This document shows, piece after piece, positions 8,106-17,112 of a stretch of 64,000 nt of DNA (positions are counted from its first letter, which is position 1; each line of letters opens with the position of its first letter). The notes under the pieces are model-generated. The model was not told where the DNA came from, ran no database searches, and worked only from the letters and a program-made list of their open reading frames with translations. The stretch comes from Flavobacterium keumense (GTDB lineage: Bacteria; Bacteroidota; Bacteroidia; Flavobacteriales; Flavobacteriaceae): assembly GCF_029866485.1 (NCBI RefSeq), contig NZ_CP092332.1:1426001-1490000 (forward strand). Reading direction: 5' to 3'. The position numbers were made by a program, and so were the translations under genes.

Positions 8106-9236
8106 ATGAAGTTTGATTTAGTACAAAAAGATCCACAATCAAAAGCGCGAGCTGGGAGTATAACTACCGATCACGGTGTGATTGAAACCCCTATTTTTAT
8201 GCCCGTTGGTACGGTAGCTTCTGTAAAAGGAGTGCACCAACGCGAATTGAAAAATGATATTAATCCTGATATTATTTTGGGAAATACCTATCATTTGTAT
8301 TTGCGTCCGCAAACCGAGATTTTAGAAAAAGCGGGAGGATTGCATCAATTCATGAATTGGGATCGTAATATTCTAACAGATTCTGGAGGTTATCAGGTGT
8401 ATTCTCTTTCTTCTAACCGAAAAATTAAAGAAGAAGGGGTAAAATTCAAATCGCATATTGATGGTTCTTACCACGTTTTCACACCTGAAAATGTGATGGA
8501 AATTCAACGTACCATTGGTGCTGATATTATTATGGCTTTTGACGAATGTACCCCTTATCCTTGTGACTATAATTATGCCAAACGTTCGATGCACATGACA
8601 CACCGCTGGTTGGATCGTTGTATCAATCATTTGGATAAATTGCCTTTCAAATACGGCTATGAACAAACGTTTTTCCCAATCGTTCAAGGAAGTACGTACA
8701 AAGATTTAAGAAGACAATCAGCCGAATATATTGCTAATTCGGGTCAGCAAGGGAATGCCATTGGCGGGCTTTCTGTTGGGGAACCAGCCGAGGAAATGTA
8801 CGCCATGACCGATGTGGTTTGCGAAATTTTGCCCGAAGACAAGCCTCGTTATTTGATGGGAGTGGGAACTCCAATAAATATTCTGGAAAATATCGCTTTG
8901 GGAATTGATATGTTTGATTGTGTGATGCCAACCCGTAATGCAAGAAACGGAATGTTGTTTACTGCCAATGGAACCATCAATATCAAAAATAAAAAATGGG
9001 AAGCTGATTTTTCTCCAATTGATGAAATGGGAATTACTTATGTAGATATTGAATATTCCAAATCATATTTACGCCATCTTTTTGCAGCTAATGAATTTCT
9101 TGGAAAACAAATTGCCACAATTCATAATCTTGGTTTTTATATGTGGTTGGTTCGTGAAGCTAGAAAACATATCTTAGCTGGAGATTTTCGACCATGGAAA
9201 GAAATGATGGTCAAAAACATGAGTCAACGATTATAA
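8106..9236 (+). CDS. tgt: tRNA-guanine(34) transglycosylase
   Basis: Tgt exchanges guanine 34 of tRNAs with GUN anticodons for preQ1 in queuosine synthesis. The 376 residues keep the TIM-barrel core. DSGGYQVYSL and FDECTPYP carry substrate-site aspartates, GGLSVGE forms the base pocket, and MFDCVMPTRNARNG carries the nucleophilic aspartate. The C-terminal zinc site is altered: where the usual enzyme has C-x-C-x-x-C before YSRAYL, this one reads GITYVD before IEYSKSYLRHL, so all three cysteines are gone while the histidine of TIHNL remains. My recollection is that other Bacteroidota Tgt proteins share this. It is followed after seven bases by the LptF/G permease gene. Confidence 0.95.
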   Translation: MKFDLVQKDPQSKARAGSITTDHGVIETPIFMPVGTVASVKGVHQRELKNDINPDIILGNTYHLYLRPQTEILEKAGGLHQFMNWDRNILTDSGGYQVYSLSSNRKIKEEGVKFKSHIDGSYHVFTPENVMEIQRTIGADIIMAFDECTPYPCDYNYAKRSMHMTHRWLDRCINHLDKLPFKYGYEQTFFPIVQGSTYKDLRRQSAEYIANSGQQGNAIGGLSVGEPAEEMYAMTDVVCEILPEDKPRYLMGVGTPINILENIALGIDMFDCVMPTRNARNGMLFTANGTINIKNKKWEADFSPIDEMGITYVDIEYSKSYLRHLFAANEFLGKQIATIHNLGFYMWLVREARKHILAGDFRPWKEMMVKNMSQRL

Positions 9237-9243
9237 TTTTGTC

Positions 9244-10338
9244 ATGAACAAATTAACATTACTAGATAAATACATCTTAAAGCGCTATTTGCTCACTTTT
9301 ACAGTGATGTTATTGTTGTTTGTTCCTATTGGTATTGTAGTTGACGTATCGGAGAAAGTAGATATGATGATTAAAAATCAAGTTCCATTAAAAGATATCT
9401 TGATTTATTATTTTCATTTTACCATTTATTTTACCAACATGTTGTTTCCGATATTTTTGTTTTTATCGGTGATTTGGTTCACTTCTAAGTTGGCAAATAA
9501 CACAGAAATTATTGCCATACTAAGTTCTGGAATTTCATTTACTCGTTTTATGAGACCGTATTTGATAGGAGCTTCAATTATATCTGTAGTTGTCTTAATA
9601 ATGGGATTTTATGTTGTTCCGGTTGCGAGCGAAGGGTTTAATAGTTTCCGTTATACCTATCTGCGAACAGGTGGAAAACAACTGATGCAGGGTGATAATA
9701 CAGATGTGTATCGTCAAATAAGTGATACGGAATTTATTTATGTCAATAGTTTTAATACCGAAACAAAAATGGCATATAATTTTTCTTTAGAGAAATGTAA
9801 TAAGGAAAAATTAGATTATAAAATTACAGCCTCCAGAATTCAATGGGATCCAAAAGAAAAAAACTATACGTTATTTGATTATACGAAAAGAACAGTTGGG
9901 CCTTTAGGAGATGAAATTGAAAAAGCTCCTGAAAAGAAAATGAAGTTTAAATTTGATTTAGAAGATTTGGCTCCTGTAGTTTATATTGCTGAAACCTTAA
10001 GTTTGGGCAAATTAAATGATTTTATTGTTAAAGAAAAGAAACGAGGCTCTTCTAATATTAATGTGTATTTGGTTGTATTCTACAAGAAATTCAGTATTCC
10101 TATTTCAGCTTTTATTCTAACAATAATTGCGGTTTCAGTCTCGGCTATGAAACGTAGAGGGGGTATGGGAATGAACCTAGCCATCGGAATTGCTGTAGCG
10201 TTTTCATTTGTCTTTTTTGATAAAATTTTTGGAGTTTTAGCCGAAAAATCGAGCATGCCTCCTTTAGTTGCGGTTTGGTTACCTAACGTGCTTTTCGGAA
10301 TTCTAGCGTATTATCTGTTACGAAATGCAAAACGATAA
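9244..10338 (+). CDS. LptF/LptG family permease
   Basis: A 364-residue inner-membrane protein of the LptF/LptG family, the permease subunits that extract lipopolysaccharide from the inner membrane with LptB. It opens with LLDKYILKRYLLTF. Membrane helices lie at both ends (three N-terminal, three C-terminal), and a periplasmic jellyroll-like middle domain spans about residues 130-270. The C-terminal helices carry GMGMNLAIGIAVAFSFVFFD. LptF and LptG cannot be distinguished with confidence. Its last 14 bases overlap the EamA gene. Confidence 0.88.
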   Translation: MNKLTLLDKYILKRYLLTFTVMLLLFVPIGIVVDVSEKVDMMIKNQVPLKDILIYYFHFTIYFTNMLFPIFLFLSVIWFTSKLANNTEIIAILSSGISFTRFMRPYLIGASIISVVVLIMGFYVVPVASEGFNSFRYTYLRTGGKQLMQGDNTDVYRQISDTEFIYVNSFNTETKMAYNFSLEKCNKEKLDYKITASRIQWDPKEKNYTLFDYTKRTVGPLGDEIEKAPEKKMKFKFDLEDLAPVVYIAETLSLGKLNDFIVKEKKRGSSNINVYLVVFYKKFSIPISAFILTIIAVSVSAMKRRGGMGMNLAIGIAVAFSFVFFDKIFGVLAEKSSMPPLVAVWLPNVLFGILAYYLLRNAKR

Positions 10339-11209
10339 TTTAAAAAGTTACCTTAATCTTCATTTAATTGTTTTTATTTGGGGATTTACGGCTGTTTTAG
10401 GAGCTTTGATTACAATTCCTGCCGAAGACTTGGTTTGGTATCGAATGCTATTTGCAAGTGTTTTTTTAAGCGTTTTTTTAGCTCTTACAAGAAAATCATT
10501 TCGTATTCCAATGCGAGGCTTATTGCAATTGGTATTGGTTGGATTGTTGATTGCCTTGCATTGGATTTTCTTTTTTCAAGCCATTCACATTTCCAACGTT
10601 TCCATTACCCTTTCCGTATTTTCACTAGGTGCTTTTTTTGCGTCTTTATTAGAGCCCATTTTTTATGGACGAAAAGTGTTATGGTACGAAGTGTTTTTTG
10701 GATTGATTATTATAGCAGGTTTGTCTTTGATACTTCAAGTAGAAAGTGGGTACATTAATGGAGTGTTTTTTGCGTTAGCCTCAATCATTTTAGGGGTGTT
10801 ATTTACTTTAATGAATGGGAAATTAATTACAAAACACGATCCGTCTGTAATTACATTTTATGAATTCCTTTCAGGTTTCTTTTTTATCTCTATTTACTTT
10901 ATTTTTGAAGGAAAATTCAGCATAGATTTTTTTATTCTCACATTTAATAATTGGATTTTATTATTCATTTTAGCCGCTATTTGTACAGCTTATGCTTTTA
11001 CAGCCTCGGTTCGAGTCATGCGAAAATTAACCCCTTATACAGTCATGTTAACGACTAATTTAGAACCGGTTTACGGAATTATTTTGGCTTATTTTATCAT
11101 TGGTGGGAAAGAAAAAATGAGCACAGAGTTTTATATTGGGGCATTAATTATTGTAATTACAGTAATTTTAAACGGAGTAATAAAGCACTATTACAAAGGT
11201 AAAGAATAA
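10325..11209 (+). CDS. DMT superfamily transporter (EamA)
   Basis: A 294-residue inner-membrane protein with about ten helices and two EamA repeats (roughly residues 10-140 and 150-285). The first starts HLIVFIWGFTAVLGALI. The conserved glutamate and proline context TTNLEPVYGIILAYFI lies late in the second repeat. The family exports metabolites or amino acids; the substrate is not deducible. It overlaps the upstream permease by 14 bases, implying coupled translation. Confidence 0.88.
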   Translation: MQNDNLKSYLNLHLIVFIWGFTAVLGALITIPAEDLVWYRMLFASVFLSVFLALTRKSFRIPMRGLLQLVLVGLLIALHWIFFFQAIHISNVSITLSVFSLGAFFASLLEPIFYGRKVLWYEVFFGLIIIAGLSLILQVESGYINGVFFALASIILGVLFTLMNGKLITKHDPSVITFYEFLSGFFFISIYFIFEGKFSIDFFILTFNNWILLFILAAICTAYAFTASVRVMRKLTPYTVMLTTNLEPVYGIILAYFIIGGKEKMSTEFYIGALIIVITVILNGVIKHYYKGKE

Positions 11210-11263
11210 CGAATATTTTTGTACTAAAATAGAAAATAAGGGCTATCAAACCATTTTAAATTT

Positions 11264-11271
11264 TATATTTG
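11264..11271 (+). promoter_or_regulatory. -7 element for accA
   Basis: TATATTTG matches TAnnTTTG, 36 bases before the accA start at 11308. No convincing TTG box was seen upstream. Confidence 0.5.
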
Positions 11272-11307
11272 CATAGCTATTCAGAAAAATAAAACACAGT
11301 AACTCTT

Positions 11308-12261
11308 ATGGAATACTTAGATTTTGAACTTCCTATCAAAGAATTAGAAGAACAGTTAGAAAAATGTGTTGTGATTGGTAAAGAATCAGATGTTGATGTA
11401 ACCAATACGTGCAAACAAATCAATAAAAAGTTAGAAGAAACTAAACGCAATATATATAAAAACTTAACGGCTTGGCAACGTGTTCAATTGTCGAGACATC
11501 CTAATAGACCGTATACGTTAGACCATATTAACGCACTTTGTGGCGATACTTTTTTAGAATTACACGGAGATCGTGGTTTTAAAGATGACAAAGCAATGGT
11601 GGGTGGATTAGGCAAAATTGCGGGTCAATCATTTATGATTATTGGCCAACAAAAAGGATACAATACTAAAACCCGTCAATACCGTAACTTTGGTATGGCT
11701 AATCCAGAAGGGTATAGAAAAGCTCTACGATTAATGAAAATGGCAGAGAAGTTTGGTATTCCTGTGGTGACTTTAGTCGATACTCCAGGAGCTTATCCAG
11801 GGTTAGAAGCGGAAGAACGCGGACAAGGAGAAGCTATTGCTAGAAATATTTTCGAAATGGTTCGCTTGAAAGTGCCGGTAATTACTATTATTGTTGGTGA
11901 GGGAGCTTCGGGTGGTGCTTTAGGAATTGGTGTTGGGGATAGAGTCTATATGTTAGAGAATACTTGGTATTCTGTAATCTCACCAGAATCTTGTTCGTCT
12001 ATCCTTTGGAAAAGTTGGGAGTACAAAGAGCAAGCTGCCGAAGCTTTGAAATTGACTTCTTCAGATATGAAAAAGCAAAAACTAATCGATGACATTATTC
12101 CAGAGCCACTAGGAGGAGCACATTTCGATAGAGAAAATACCTTTAAAACGGTAGAACAATACATCATGAAAGGATACAATGAGCTGAAAGACTTATCAAC
12201 AGAAGAATTATTAGCGCAGCGATATGAGAAATACCTTGCGATGGGTCATTTTAAAGATTAA
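11308..12261 (+). CDS. accA: Acetyl-CoA carboxylase carboxyltransferase subunit alpha
   Basis: AccA with AccD forms the carboxyltransferase that moves CO2 from carboxybiotin to acetyl-CoA, giving malonyl-CoA for fatty acid synthesis. The 317 residues match the family length. The N-terminal helical region [16 protein letters not shown] is followed by the crotonase-like core, with GHRG-type [33 protein letters not shown], and the oxyanion-hole segment [15 protein letters not shown]. accD is not in this window. A strong terminator follows. Confidence 0.97.
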   Translation: MEYLDFELPIKELEEQLEKCVVIGKESDVDVTNTCKQINKKLEETKRNIYKNLTAWQRVQLSRHPNRPYTLDHINALCGDTFLELHGDRGFKDDKAMVGGLGKIAGQSFMIIGQQKGYNTKTRQYRNFGMANPEGYRKALRLMKMAEKFGIPVVTLVDTPGAYPGLEAEERGQGEAIARNIFEMVRLKVPVITIIVGEGASGGALGIGVGDRVYMLENTWYSVISPESCSSILWKSWEYKEQAAEALKLTSSDMKKQKLIDDIIPEPLGGAHFDRENTFKTVEQYIMKGYNELKDLSTEELLAQRYEKYLAMGHFKD

Positions 12262-12280
12262 TGACCATAACAACTAAATA

Positions 12281-12317
12281 AAAAAAATCCGAAACAATCT
12301 GTTTTGGATTTTTTTTT
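12281..12317 (+). terminator. Rho-independent terminator of accA
   Basis: An 11-bp stem (AATCCGAAACA / TGTTTTGGATT, one G-U pair) with a short loop is followed by a run of nine T. Confidence 0.85.
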
Positions 12318-12405
12318 AGCTTATAAACAAAAATAATATAGTTATTAACACTGACTTGTAATAAGTCGTTATGGAGTATTTTTTAAATTTTCTTATTTTA
12401 GCTAC

Positions 12406-13950
12406 ATGGAAAATTTTAGGAATATAACGCCAGTTAAGGTAGATAAGGCGACTATCATTAATCTCGAAAAAGGGAAATTACCACCACAGGTTTTAGATTT
12501 AGAAGAGGCAGTGTTAGGCGCTATGATGATTGATAAAAAAGGAGTAGATGAAGTAATTGATATTCTACAACCTGACGCCTTTTATAAAGATGCACACAAA
12601 TATATTTTTGAAGCTATTGTTCAGCTTTTTACAGAAACCCAACCAATTGACTTATTAACGGTTTCGGCTCAGTTAAAGAAAAATGGAAAATTAGATCTAG
12701 CAGGGGGTGATTTTTATTTGATTCAGCTTACACAAAAAATTTCCTCTTCGGCTCATATCGAGTTTCATTCAAGAATTATTTTACAAAAATTTATCCAACG
12801 AAGTTTGATTCGTATTTCATCAGAAATTATTGAAGATTCGTATGATGAAACTACTGATGTCTTCGATTTGTTAGACAAAGCGGAGTCTAAATTATATGAG
12901 GTTACGCAAGGGAATATTAAGCGTAGTTCTGAAACAGCACAAAGTTTAGTCTTACAAGCCAAAAAAAGAATCGAAGAAATTGCAGGTCAAGAAGGATTGA
13001 GTGGTGTTCCAACAGGTTTTGAAAAACTAGATAAAATTACGTCAGGATGGCAACCTAGTGATTTGATTATTATTGCAGCCCGTCCAGGTATGGGAAAAAC
13101 GGCTTTTGTACTTTCAATGGCACGTAACATGGCTATTGATTTTGAGATGCCTGTGGCGGTGTTTTCTTTAGAGATGGCATCAGTTCAGTTAATTACACGT
13201 TTAATATCATCTGAAACAGGGCTCTCATCAGAGAAGTTACGTACGGGTAAACTCGAAAAACACGAATGGGAGCAGTTGAGTACCAAAGTAAAAAATTTAG
13301 AAAAGGCACCCTTGTATATAGATGATACCCCTTCGCTTTCAATTTTTGATTTGAGAGCAAAAGCAAGGCGTTTGGTATCTCAGCATGGTATTAAAATAAT
13401 TATAGTTGACTACCTTCAATTGATGACAGCAGGAGGGAATACTAAAGGAGGAGGAAACAGAGAGCAAGAAATTTCAACTATTTCTAGAAATCTAAAAGCA
13501 TTAGCTAAAGAATTAAATGTGCCAGTCATTGCTTTATCACAATTGTCACGTGCCGTTGAAACACGCGGATCGAGTAAGCGACCTTTGTTGTCAGATTTAC
13601 GTGAATCGGGTGCAATTGAGCAAGACGCCGATATTGTTTCATTTATTTACCGTCCTGAGTATTATAAAATTGATGAATGGGATGATGATGAACAGTCACC
13701 AACAGCAGGTCAGGCAGAATTTATAATTGCAAAACATCGTAATGGTAGTTTAGAGAATGTCAGATTGAAATTCATTGGCAGTTTAGGTAAGTTTGATAAT
13801 TTAGATGACTATTCAGGTAATTTAGAAGATTTACCTTCCAGTATGAATAACGATGATAATCCTTTTATTACTAGAAATTTGCCATCTGCAAATGAGGCTT
13901 TTGGTAGTACTATAAATGAGGATGATGATGACAGTGACGTTCCTTTTTGA
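12406..13950 (+). CDS. dnaB: Replicative DNA helicase
   Basis: DnaB is the hexameric 5'-3' helicase of the replication fork. The 514 residues show an N-terminal helical domain (LPPQVLDLEEAVLGAMMIDKKG, about residues 25-47) and a RecA-like C-terminal domain. The Walker A motif is AARPGMGKTAF, Walker B is IKIIIVDYLQLM, and LSQLSRAVE plus the arginine-finger region SDLRESGAIEQDADIVSFIYR follow. There is no intein. The C-terminus ends in an acidic tail (EDDDDSDVPF), common in Bacteroidota. It is a single-gene unit between two terminators. Confidence 0.97.
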   Translation: MENFRNITPVKVDKATIINLEKGKLPPQVLDLEEAVLGAMMIDKKGVDEVIDILQPDAFYKDAHKYIFEAIVQLFTETQPIDLLTVSAQLKKNGKLDLAGGDFYLIQLTQKISSSAHIEFHSRIILQKFIQRSLIRISSEIIEDSYDETTDVFDLLDKAESKLYEVTQGNIKRSSETAQSLVLQAKKRIEEIAGQEGLSGVPTGFEKLDKITSGWQPSDLIIIAARPGMGKTAFVLSMARNMAIDFEMPVAVFSLEMASVQLITRLISSETGLSSEKLRTGKLEKHEWEQLSTKVKNLEKAPLYIDDTPSLSIFDLRAKARRLVSQHGIKIIIVDYLQLMTAGGNTKGGGNREQEISTISRNLKALAKELNVPVIALSQLSRAVETRGSSKRPLLSDLRESGAIEQDADIVSFIYRPEYYKIDEWDDDEQSPTAGQAEFIIAKHRNGSLENVRLKFIGSLGKFDNLDDYSGNLEDLPSSMNNDDNPFITRNLPSANEAFGSTINEDDDDSDVPF

Positions 13951-13960
13951 TGTTAAATTT

Positions 13961-13986
13961 AAATCCGCTTTTAAAGCGGATTTTTT
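13961..13986 (+). terminator. Rho-independent terminator of dnaB
   Basis: A 10-bp perfect stem, AAATCCGCTT / AAGCGGATTT, with a tiny loop, runs into TTTTTT. It lies just after the dnaB stop. Confidence 0.85.
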
Positions 13987-14018
13987 ATGAAACCAATTAT
14001 CTTTGAAATAAAAACACT

Positions 14019-15281
14019 ATGTCCTTCAAAAAAATGGTTATGTTATTGCTATTCTTGATTTCTTGTTCAGGAAAGGCATCTTTTATTTTGTTGCCAATGG
14101 ATGAAATCAGTCAGCAAAATCATTTGAAGGCATACGGAATTACGTATTGGTGTTTAGATAAAAATTACAAAGCCTATTGGCTTTTGAATTACCGAGGTGG
14201 TTCTTTTTTATTACCTGATACTGACCAAATTCGTAAAGAATGTCAGATTCGAGGTGTTAGTTTTGAAATTTTATCGGATGGAGAACAAGAAGCTATTCTG
14301 AATGATATTTCTAGTCCTTCACAAAATATGGAATCGGTTTTATTAGAGAAAGCACCAAAAATTGCCGTATATACTCCAAAAGGCAAACAACCTTGGGACG
14401 ATGCGGTTACTTTGGTATTGACCTATGCTGAGATTCCGTTTACGCCTATTTATGATCAAGAAGTATTGTCAGACAAATTACTTTTGTACGATTGGTTGCA
14501 TTTGCATCACGAAGATTTTACAGGTCAATACGGAAAATTTTATGGGGCGTATCGCAATGCACCTTGGTATATTGAACAAAAGGCAGCCGCCGAAACGTTA
14601 GCACAACAGTTGGGATTTTCTAAAGTTGCTCAAGAAAAAGGGGCTGTAGCCAAAAAAATTCGTGATTTTGTTATTGGTGGTGGTTTTATGTTTGCGATGT
14701 GTTCTGCTACGGATAGTTTTGATATTGCTTTGGCATCGGATGGGATTGATATTTGCGAAGCCATGTTTGATGGTGATCCTAGTGAAGCCAGTTATCAGTC
14801 TAAATTAAACTATAACAATTCGTTTGCATTTAAAAATTTTACTTTGGAACGTAAACCCGAACAGTATGAGTTTTCCGATATTGATATGACTTTAAAGCGA
14901 CAGATTCCACCAGACAAGGATTATTTTACTTTGATGGAATTTTCGGCTAAATGGGATCCTATTCCGAGTATGTTGTGCCAAAACCACACCCAATTAGTGA
15001 AAGGGTTTATGGGGCAAACGACTGCTTTTGATACGAACGTAATTAAATCCAATATTTTGGTTTTAGGAAGTTGTGAGTTGAACGGCGAAGTGCGTTACCT
15101 TCACGGACAAAAAGGAAAAGGAATGTTCAGTTTTTATTCGGGTCACGATCCCGAAGATTTTCAACACCAAGTGGGAGATCCACCTACTGTTTTAGATTTG
15201 CATCCTAATTCGCCAGGCTATCGTTTGATTTTGAATAATGTTTTATTTCCTGCTGCAAAAAAGAAAAAGCAAAAGACGTAA
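14019..15281 (+). CDS. Exported protein of the flavobacterial family often labelled asparagine synthetase B
   Basis: A 420-residue protein with a hydrophobic leader (MSFKKMVMLLLFLISCSGKASF), which may be a lipoprotein signal with Cys at about 16. Segments KIAVYTPKGKQPWDDAV, EIPFTPIYDQEVL and FVIGGGFMFAMCSATDSFDIALA suggest a class-I glutamine-amidotransferase-like or ThuA-like flavodoxin fold. HDPEDFQHQVGDPPTVLDLHPNSPGYRLILNN resembles the family's end. I recall such proteins carrying the name asparagine synthetase B, but there is no N-terminal Cys nucleophile and no SGGxDS ATP-pyrophosphatase loop, so that name is unsupported. Catalytic activity is unknown; position after dnaB gives no clue. 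Confidence 0.7.
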   Translation: MSFKKMVMLLLFLISCSGKASFILLPMDEISQQNHLKAYGITYWCLDKNYKAYWLLNYRGGSFLLPDTDQIRKECQIRGVSFEILSDGEQEAILNDISSPSQNMESVLLEKAPKIAVYTPKGKQPWDDAVTLVLTYAEIPFTPIYDQEVLSDKLLLYDWLHLHHEDFTGQYGKFYGAYRNAPWYIEQKAAAETLAQQLGFSKVAQEKGAVAKKIRDFVIGGGFMFAMCSATDSFDIALASDGIDICEAMFDGDPSEASYQSKLNYNNSFAFKNFTLERKPEQYEFSDIDMTLKRQIPPDKDYFTLMEFSAKWDPIPSMLCQNHTQLVKGFMGQTTAFDTNVIKSNILVLGSCELNGEVRYLHGQKGKGMFSFYSGHDPEDFQHQVGDPPTVLDLHPNSPGYRLILNNVLFPAAKKKKQKT

Positions 15282-16085
15282 TCAATTTAAACTAAATTCC
15301 ATCCAAATAGGGCAATGGTCGGAAATTGTTCTTGCTTGTTGTAAGGATTGAAAATTTTGATAAAAAAGTACTATTCCTGAATGCAATTTCTTGATTTTTG
15401 ATTTTGAAAAATACATATTATCAAATTCGGAGGCAAGACATTCGCCTTTTTTGCAACTGCGTTTCAAAGAAGTTTTTTGGTTCACTAATGCCGAAGAAAA
15501 TCCCATTTTTCGTAAAGGATCAAAAACAGAATGTGATTGTGGACAATTGAAATCACCCATAAATATCAAATTCAGTTTTGAATATTCTTTTGGAAATAAT
15601 TTGAAGTACTTAATCTCTCTTTCAGGTTGTTTACTTTTTGTGATGGCGTGAAATGAAACTGCTGTAAATTGTTTTTTTTGATATTCAAAAGTGCATAAAT
15701 AAGGTTCTCGTTCCATTTCAATAGCATATTTTTTTTCGAGCCACGCTTTTCCTATTTTCTTTAACTGTGCCGTTTTCCAAAGAAACGCATAGCGTTCAGT
15801 TTTACTAGGGGTACTTGTGGTGGGATCACTTATGGTATAGTCCCAGTGACTACCTTTTCTATTGAGTTCGTCAGCGAGACGGGCAACCGCTTGTGCCCCT
15901 CCATCTCCAGCTACTACTTCTTGTAGGGCTACCAAATCATACTTGTTTAAAAGTGTTGCTATGTATGCTATTTCGGTATTGGATTTTGATTTACCAAAAT
16001 TCTCTACATTCCATGAAATGAGTTTGATTTGGCTTAAGCCTGCAGAAGTAATACTAAGTAGTAATAGCGTAAAAAGTGTTCTCAT
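15282..16085 (-). CDS. Secreted endonuclease/exonuclease/phosphatase family protein
   Basis: A 267-residue protein with a signal peptide (MRTLFTLLLLSITSAGLS) and the DNase I-like EEP fold. SWNVENFGKS carries the metal-site Asn. DLVALQEVVAG carries the metal-binding Glu near residue 57. FMGDFNCP carries the D-x-N pair, and ISDHCPIW carries the catalytic Asp-His near the C-terminus. All the key residues are present, so it is probably an active extracytoplasmic nuclease or phosphodiesterase. Substrate is unknown. The gene converges on the preceding plus-strand gene with no gap. Confidence 0.9.
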   Translation of the reverse strand: MRTLFTLLLLSITSAGLSQIKLISWNVENFGKSKSNTEIAYIATLLNKYDLVALQEVVAGDGGAQAVARLADELNRKGSHWDYTISDPTTSTPSKTERYAFLWKTAQLKKIGKAWLEKKYAIEMEREPYLCTFEYQKKQFTAVSFHAITKSKQPEREIKYFKLFPKEYSKLNLIFMGDFNCPQSHSVFDPLRKMGFSSALVNQKTSLKRSCKKGECLASEFDNMYFSKSKIKKLHSGIVLFYQNFQSLQQARTISDHCPIWMEFSLN

Positions 16086-16235
16086 TAAATGAAATTTGGG
16101 TTAGTCCAAAAATAGTTTTTTTGCCGCAAAGACACAAAGGCATTAAAAATAGTATTTTAAACAGAATATATTGATTTGAATGAATTTTTATAAATAATTT
16201 AATTCTGTAGTTTTGAATGTTGTAATCCAACAAAA

Positions 16236-16259
16236 AACCCCAATCTTTCGATTGAGGTT
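16236..16259 (-). terminator. Terminator of the thrS-infC-rpmI-rplT operon
   Basis: Read on the minus strand, AACCTCAATC, a GAAA loop, then GATTGGGGTT with one mismatch, and a following TTTTTTG. It lies about 40 bases downstream of the rplT stop. Confidence 0.75.
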
Positions 16260-16299
16260 CCTATGTAAGTAAGTAATCTAAATTGAGTTGATAAAACGT

Positions 16300-16644
16300 T
16301 TATTTTACTTTATTAAGTATTGCTTTGAAAGCTTCTGGGTGATTCATAGCTAAATCAGCAAGAACTTTACGGTTCAATTCGATATTGTTAGCTTTAACTT
16401 TTCCCATGAATTGAGAATAAGACATTCCTTCTAAACGAGCTCCAGCGTTGATACGTTGAATCCATAAAGCACGGAAATTTCTTTTATTCACTTTTCTATC
16501 ACGGTAAGCATAGCTCATCGCTTTCTCTACCGCATTTTTAGCAACTGTCCAAACGTTTTTACGTCTACCAAAGAAACCTTTGGCTTGTTTCATTATTTTT
16601 TTTCTTCGTGCTCTTTTAGCAACTGAATTTACCGATCTTGGCAT
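16300..16644 (-). CDS. rplT: 50S ribosomal protein L20
   Basis: A 114-residue basic protein beginning [30 protein letters not shown], with the diagnostic segments [24 protein letters not shown] and MNHPEAF. L20 binds 23S rRNA early in 50S assembly and in some bacteria represses its own operon. It is the last gene of the thrS-infC-rpmI-rplT set. The 168-base gap to rpmI, longer than usual, holds an inverted-repeat element described separately. Confidence 0.98.
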   Translation of the reverse strand: MPRSVNSVAKRARRKKIMKQAKGFFGRRKNVWTVAKNAVEKAMSYAYRDRKVNKRNFRALWIQRINAGARLEGMSYSQFMGKVKANNIELNRKVLADLAMNHPEAFKAILNKVK

Positions 16645-16741
16645 AATTTTACATTTTTTTTGTAGTAGGCGTCCCGAATTAAATTAAGAGAACTTAAAGC
16701 CATACTCCATGGTTATTAAATTGTTTGTAACCTAAAGAATA

Positions 16742-16814
16742 AAATAGTTTTTGGTTGTTGGTTATCGGTTGTTTGAAATTCCATCAACTAATAACTTCCA
16801 ATAATCAACTATTT
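16742..16814. repeat. Short-period intergenic repeat element between rpmI and rplT
   Basis: An 8-base inverted repeat (AAATAGTT at 16742-16749, AACTATTT at 16807-16814) bounds a segment with a 7-base period, GGTTGTT GGTTATC GGTTGTT. The right end lies exactly on the rpmI stop codon. It resembles low-complexity dispersed repeats I recall from flavobacterial intergenic regions. Only one copy of this type is in the window, so mobility is not shown. Confidence 0.5.
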
Positions 16815-17010
16815 AGATAATTCTTAATTGTTGTTTGATGCTTTTTTCATCTGTTGCGTGAACTAACGCAGAATGAGTCAAAGCCAATTTACGCTTTTTA
16901 GATTTTTTAGTCAAAATGTGACTTTTAAAAGCGTGCTTTCTTTTAATCTTTCCAGAACCAGTAACTTTAAAACGTTTTTTGGCGCTAGATTTAGTTTTCA
17001 TTTTAGGCAT
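16813..17010 (-). CDS. rpmI: 50S ribosomal protein L35
   Basis: A 65-residue, highly basic protein starting [31 protein letters not shown], the classic L35 signature. It sits between infC and rplT in the conserved order. The stop codon overlaps the right end of the intergenic repeat element at 16742-16814. Confidence 0.97.
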   Translation of the reverse strand: MPKMKTKSSAKKRFKVTGSGKIKRKHAFKSHILTKKSKKRKLALTHSALVHATDEKSIKQQLRII

Positions 17011-17083
17011 TTTTTCCTAGTTTTTTAATTTATTTTACTTACTATCTTTGCGAGCTTGCGTAGCAATCTCAATATTTTTTTAC

Positions 17084-17105
17084 TTAATGCTTATAAAAGC
17101 ATTAA
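17084..17105 (-). promoter_or_regulatory. Hairpin between infC and rpmI
   Basis: A perfect 9-bp inverted repeat, TTAATGCTT / AAGCATTAA with a four-base loop, lies seven bases after the infC stop. On the minus strand it has no strong T-run, so it looks more like an internal processing or attenuation hairpin than a full terminator. Confidence 0.45.
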
Positions 17106-17112
17106 ATGTGGA

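Noticed and set aside
13900..13950. GATGATGATGAC run at the 3' end of dnaB as a repeat element
   Set aside because: It is in frame and encodes the acidic C-terminal tail; no other evidence for an element.
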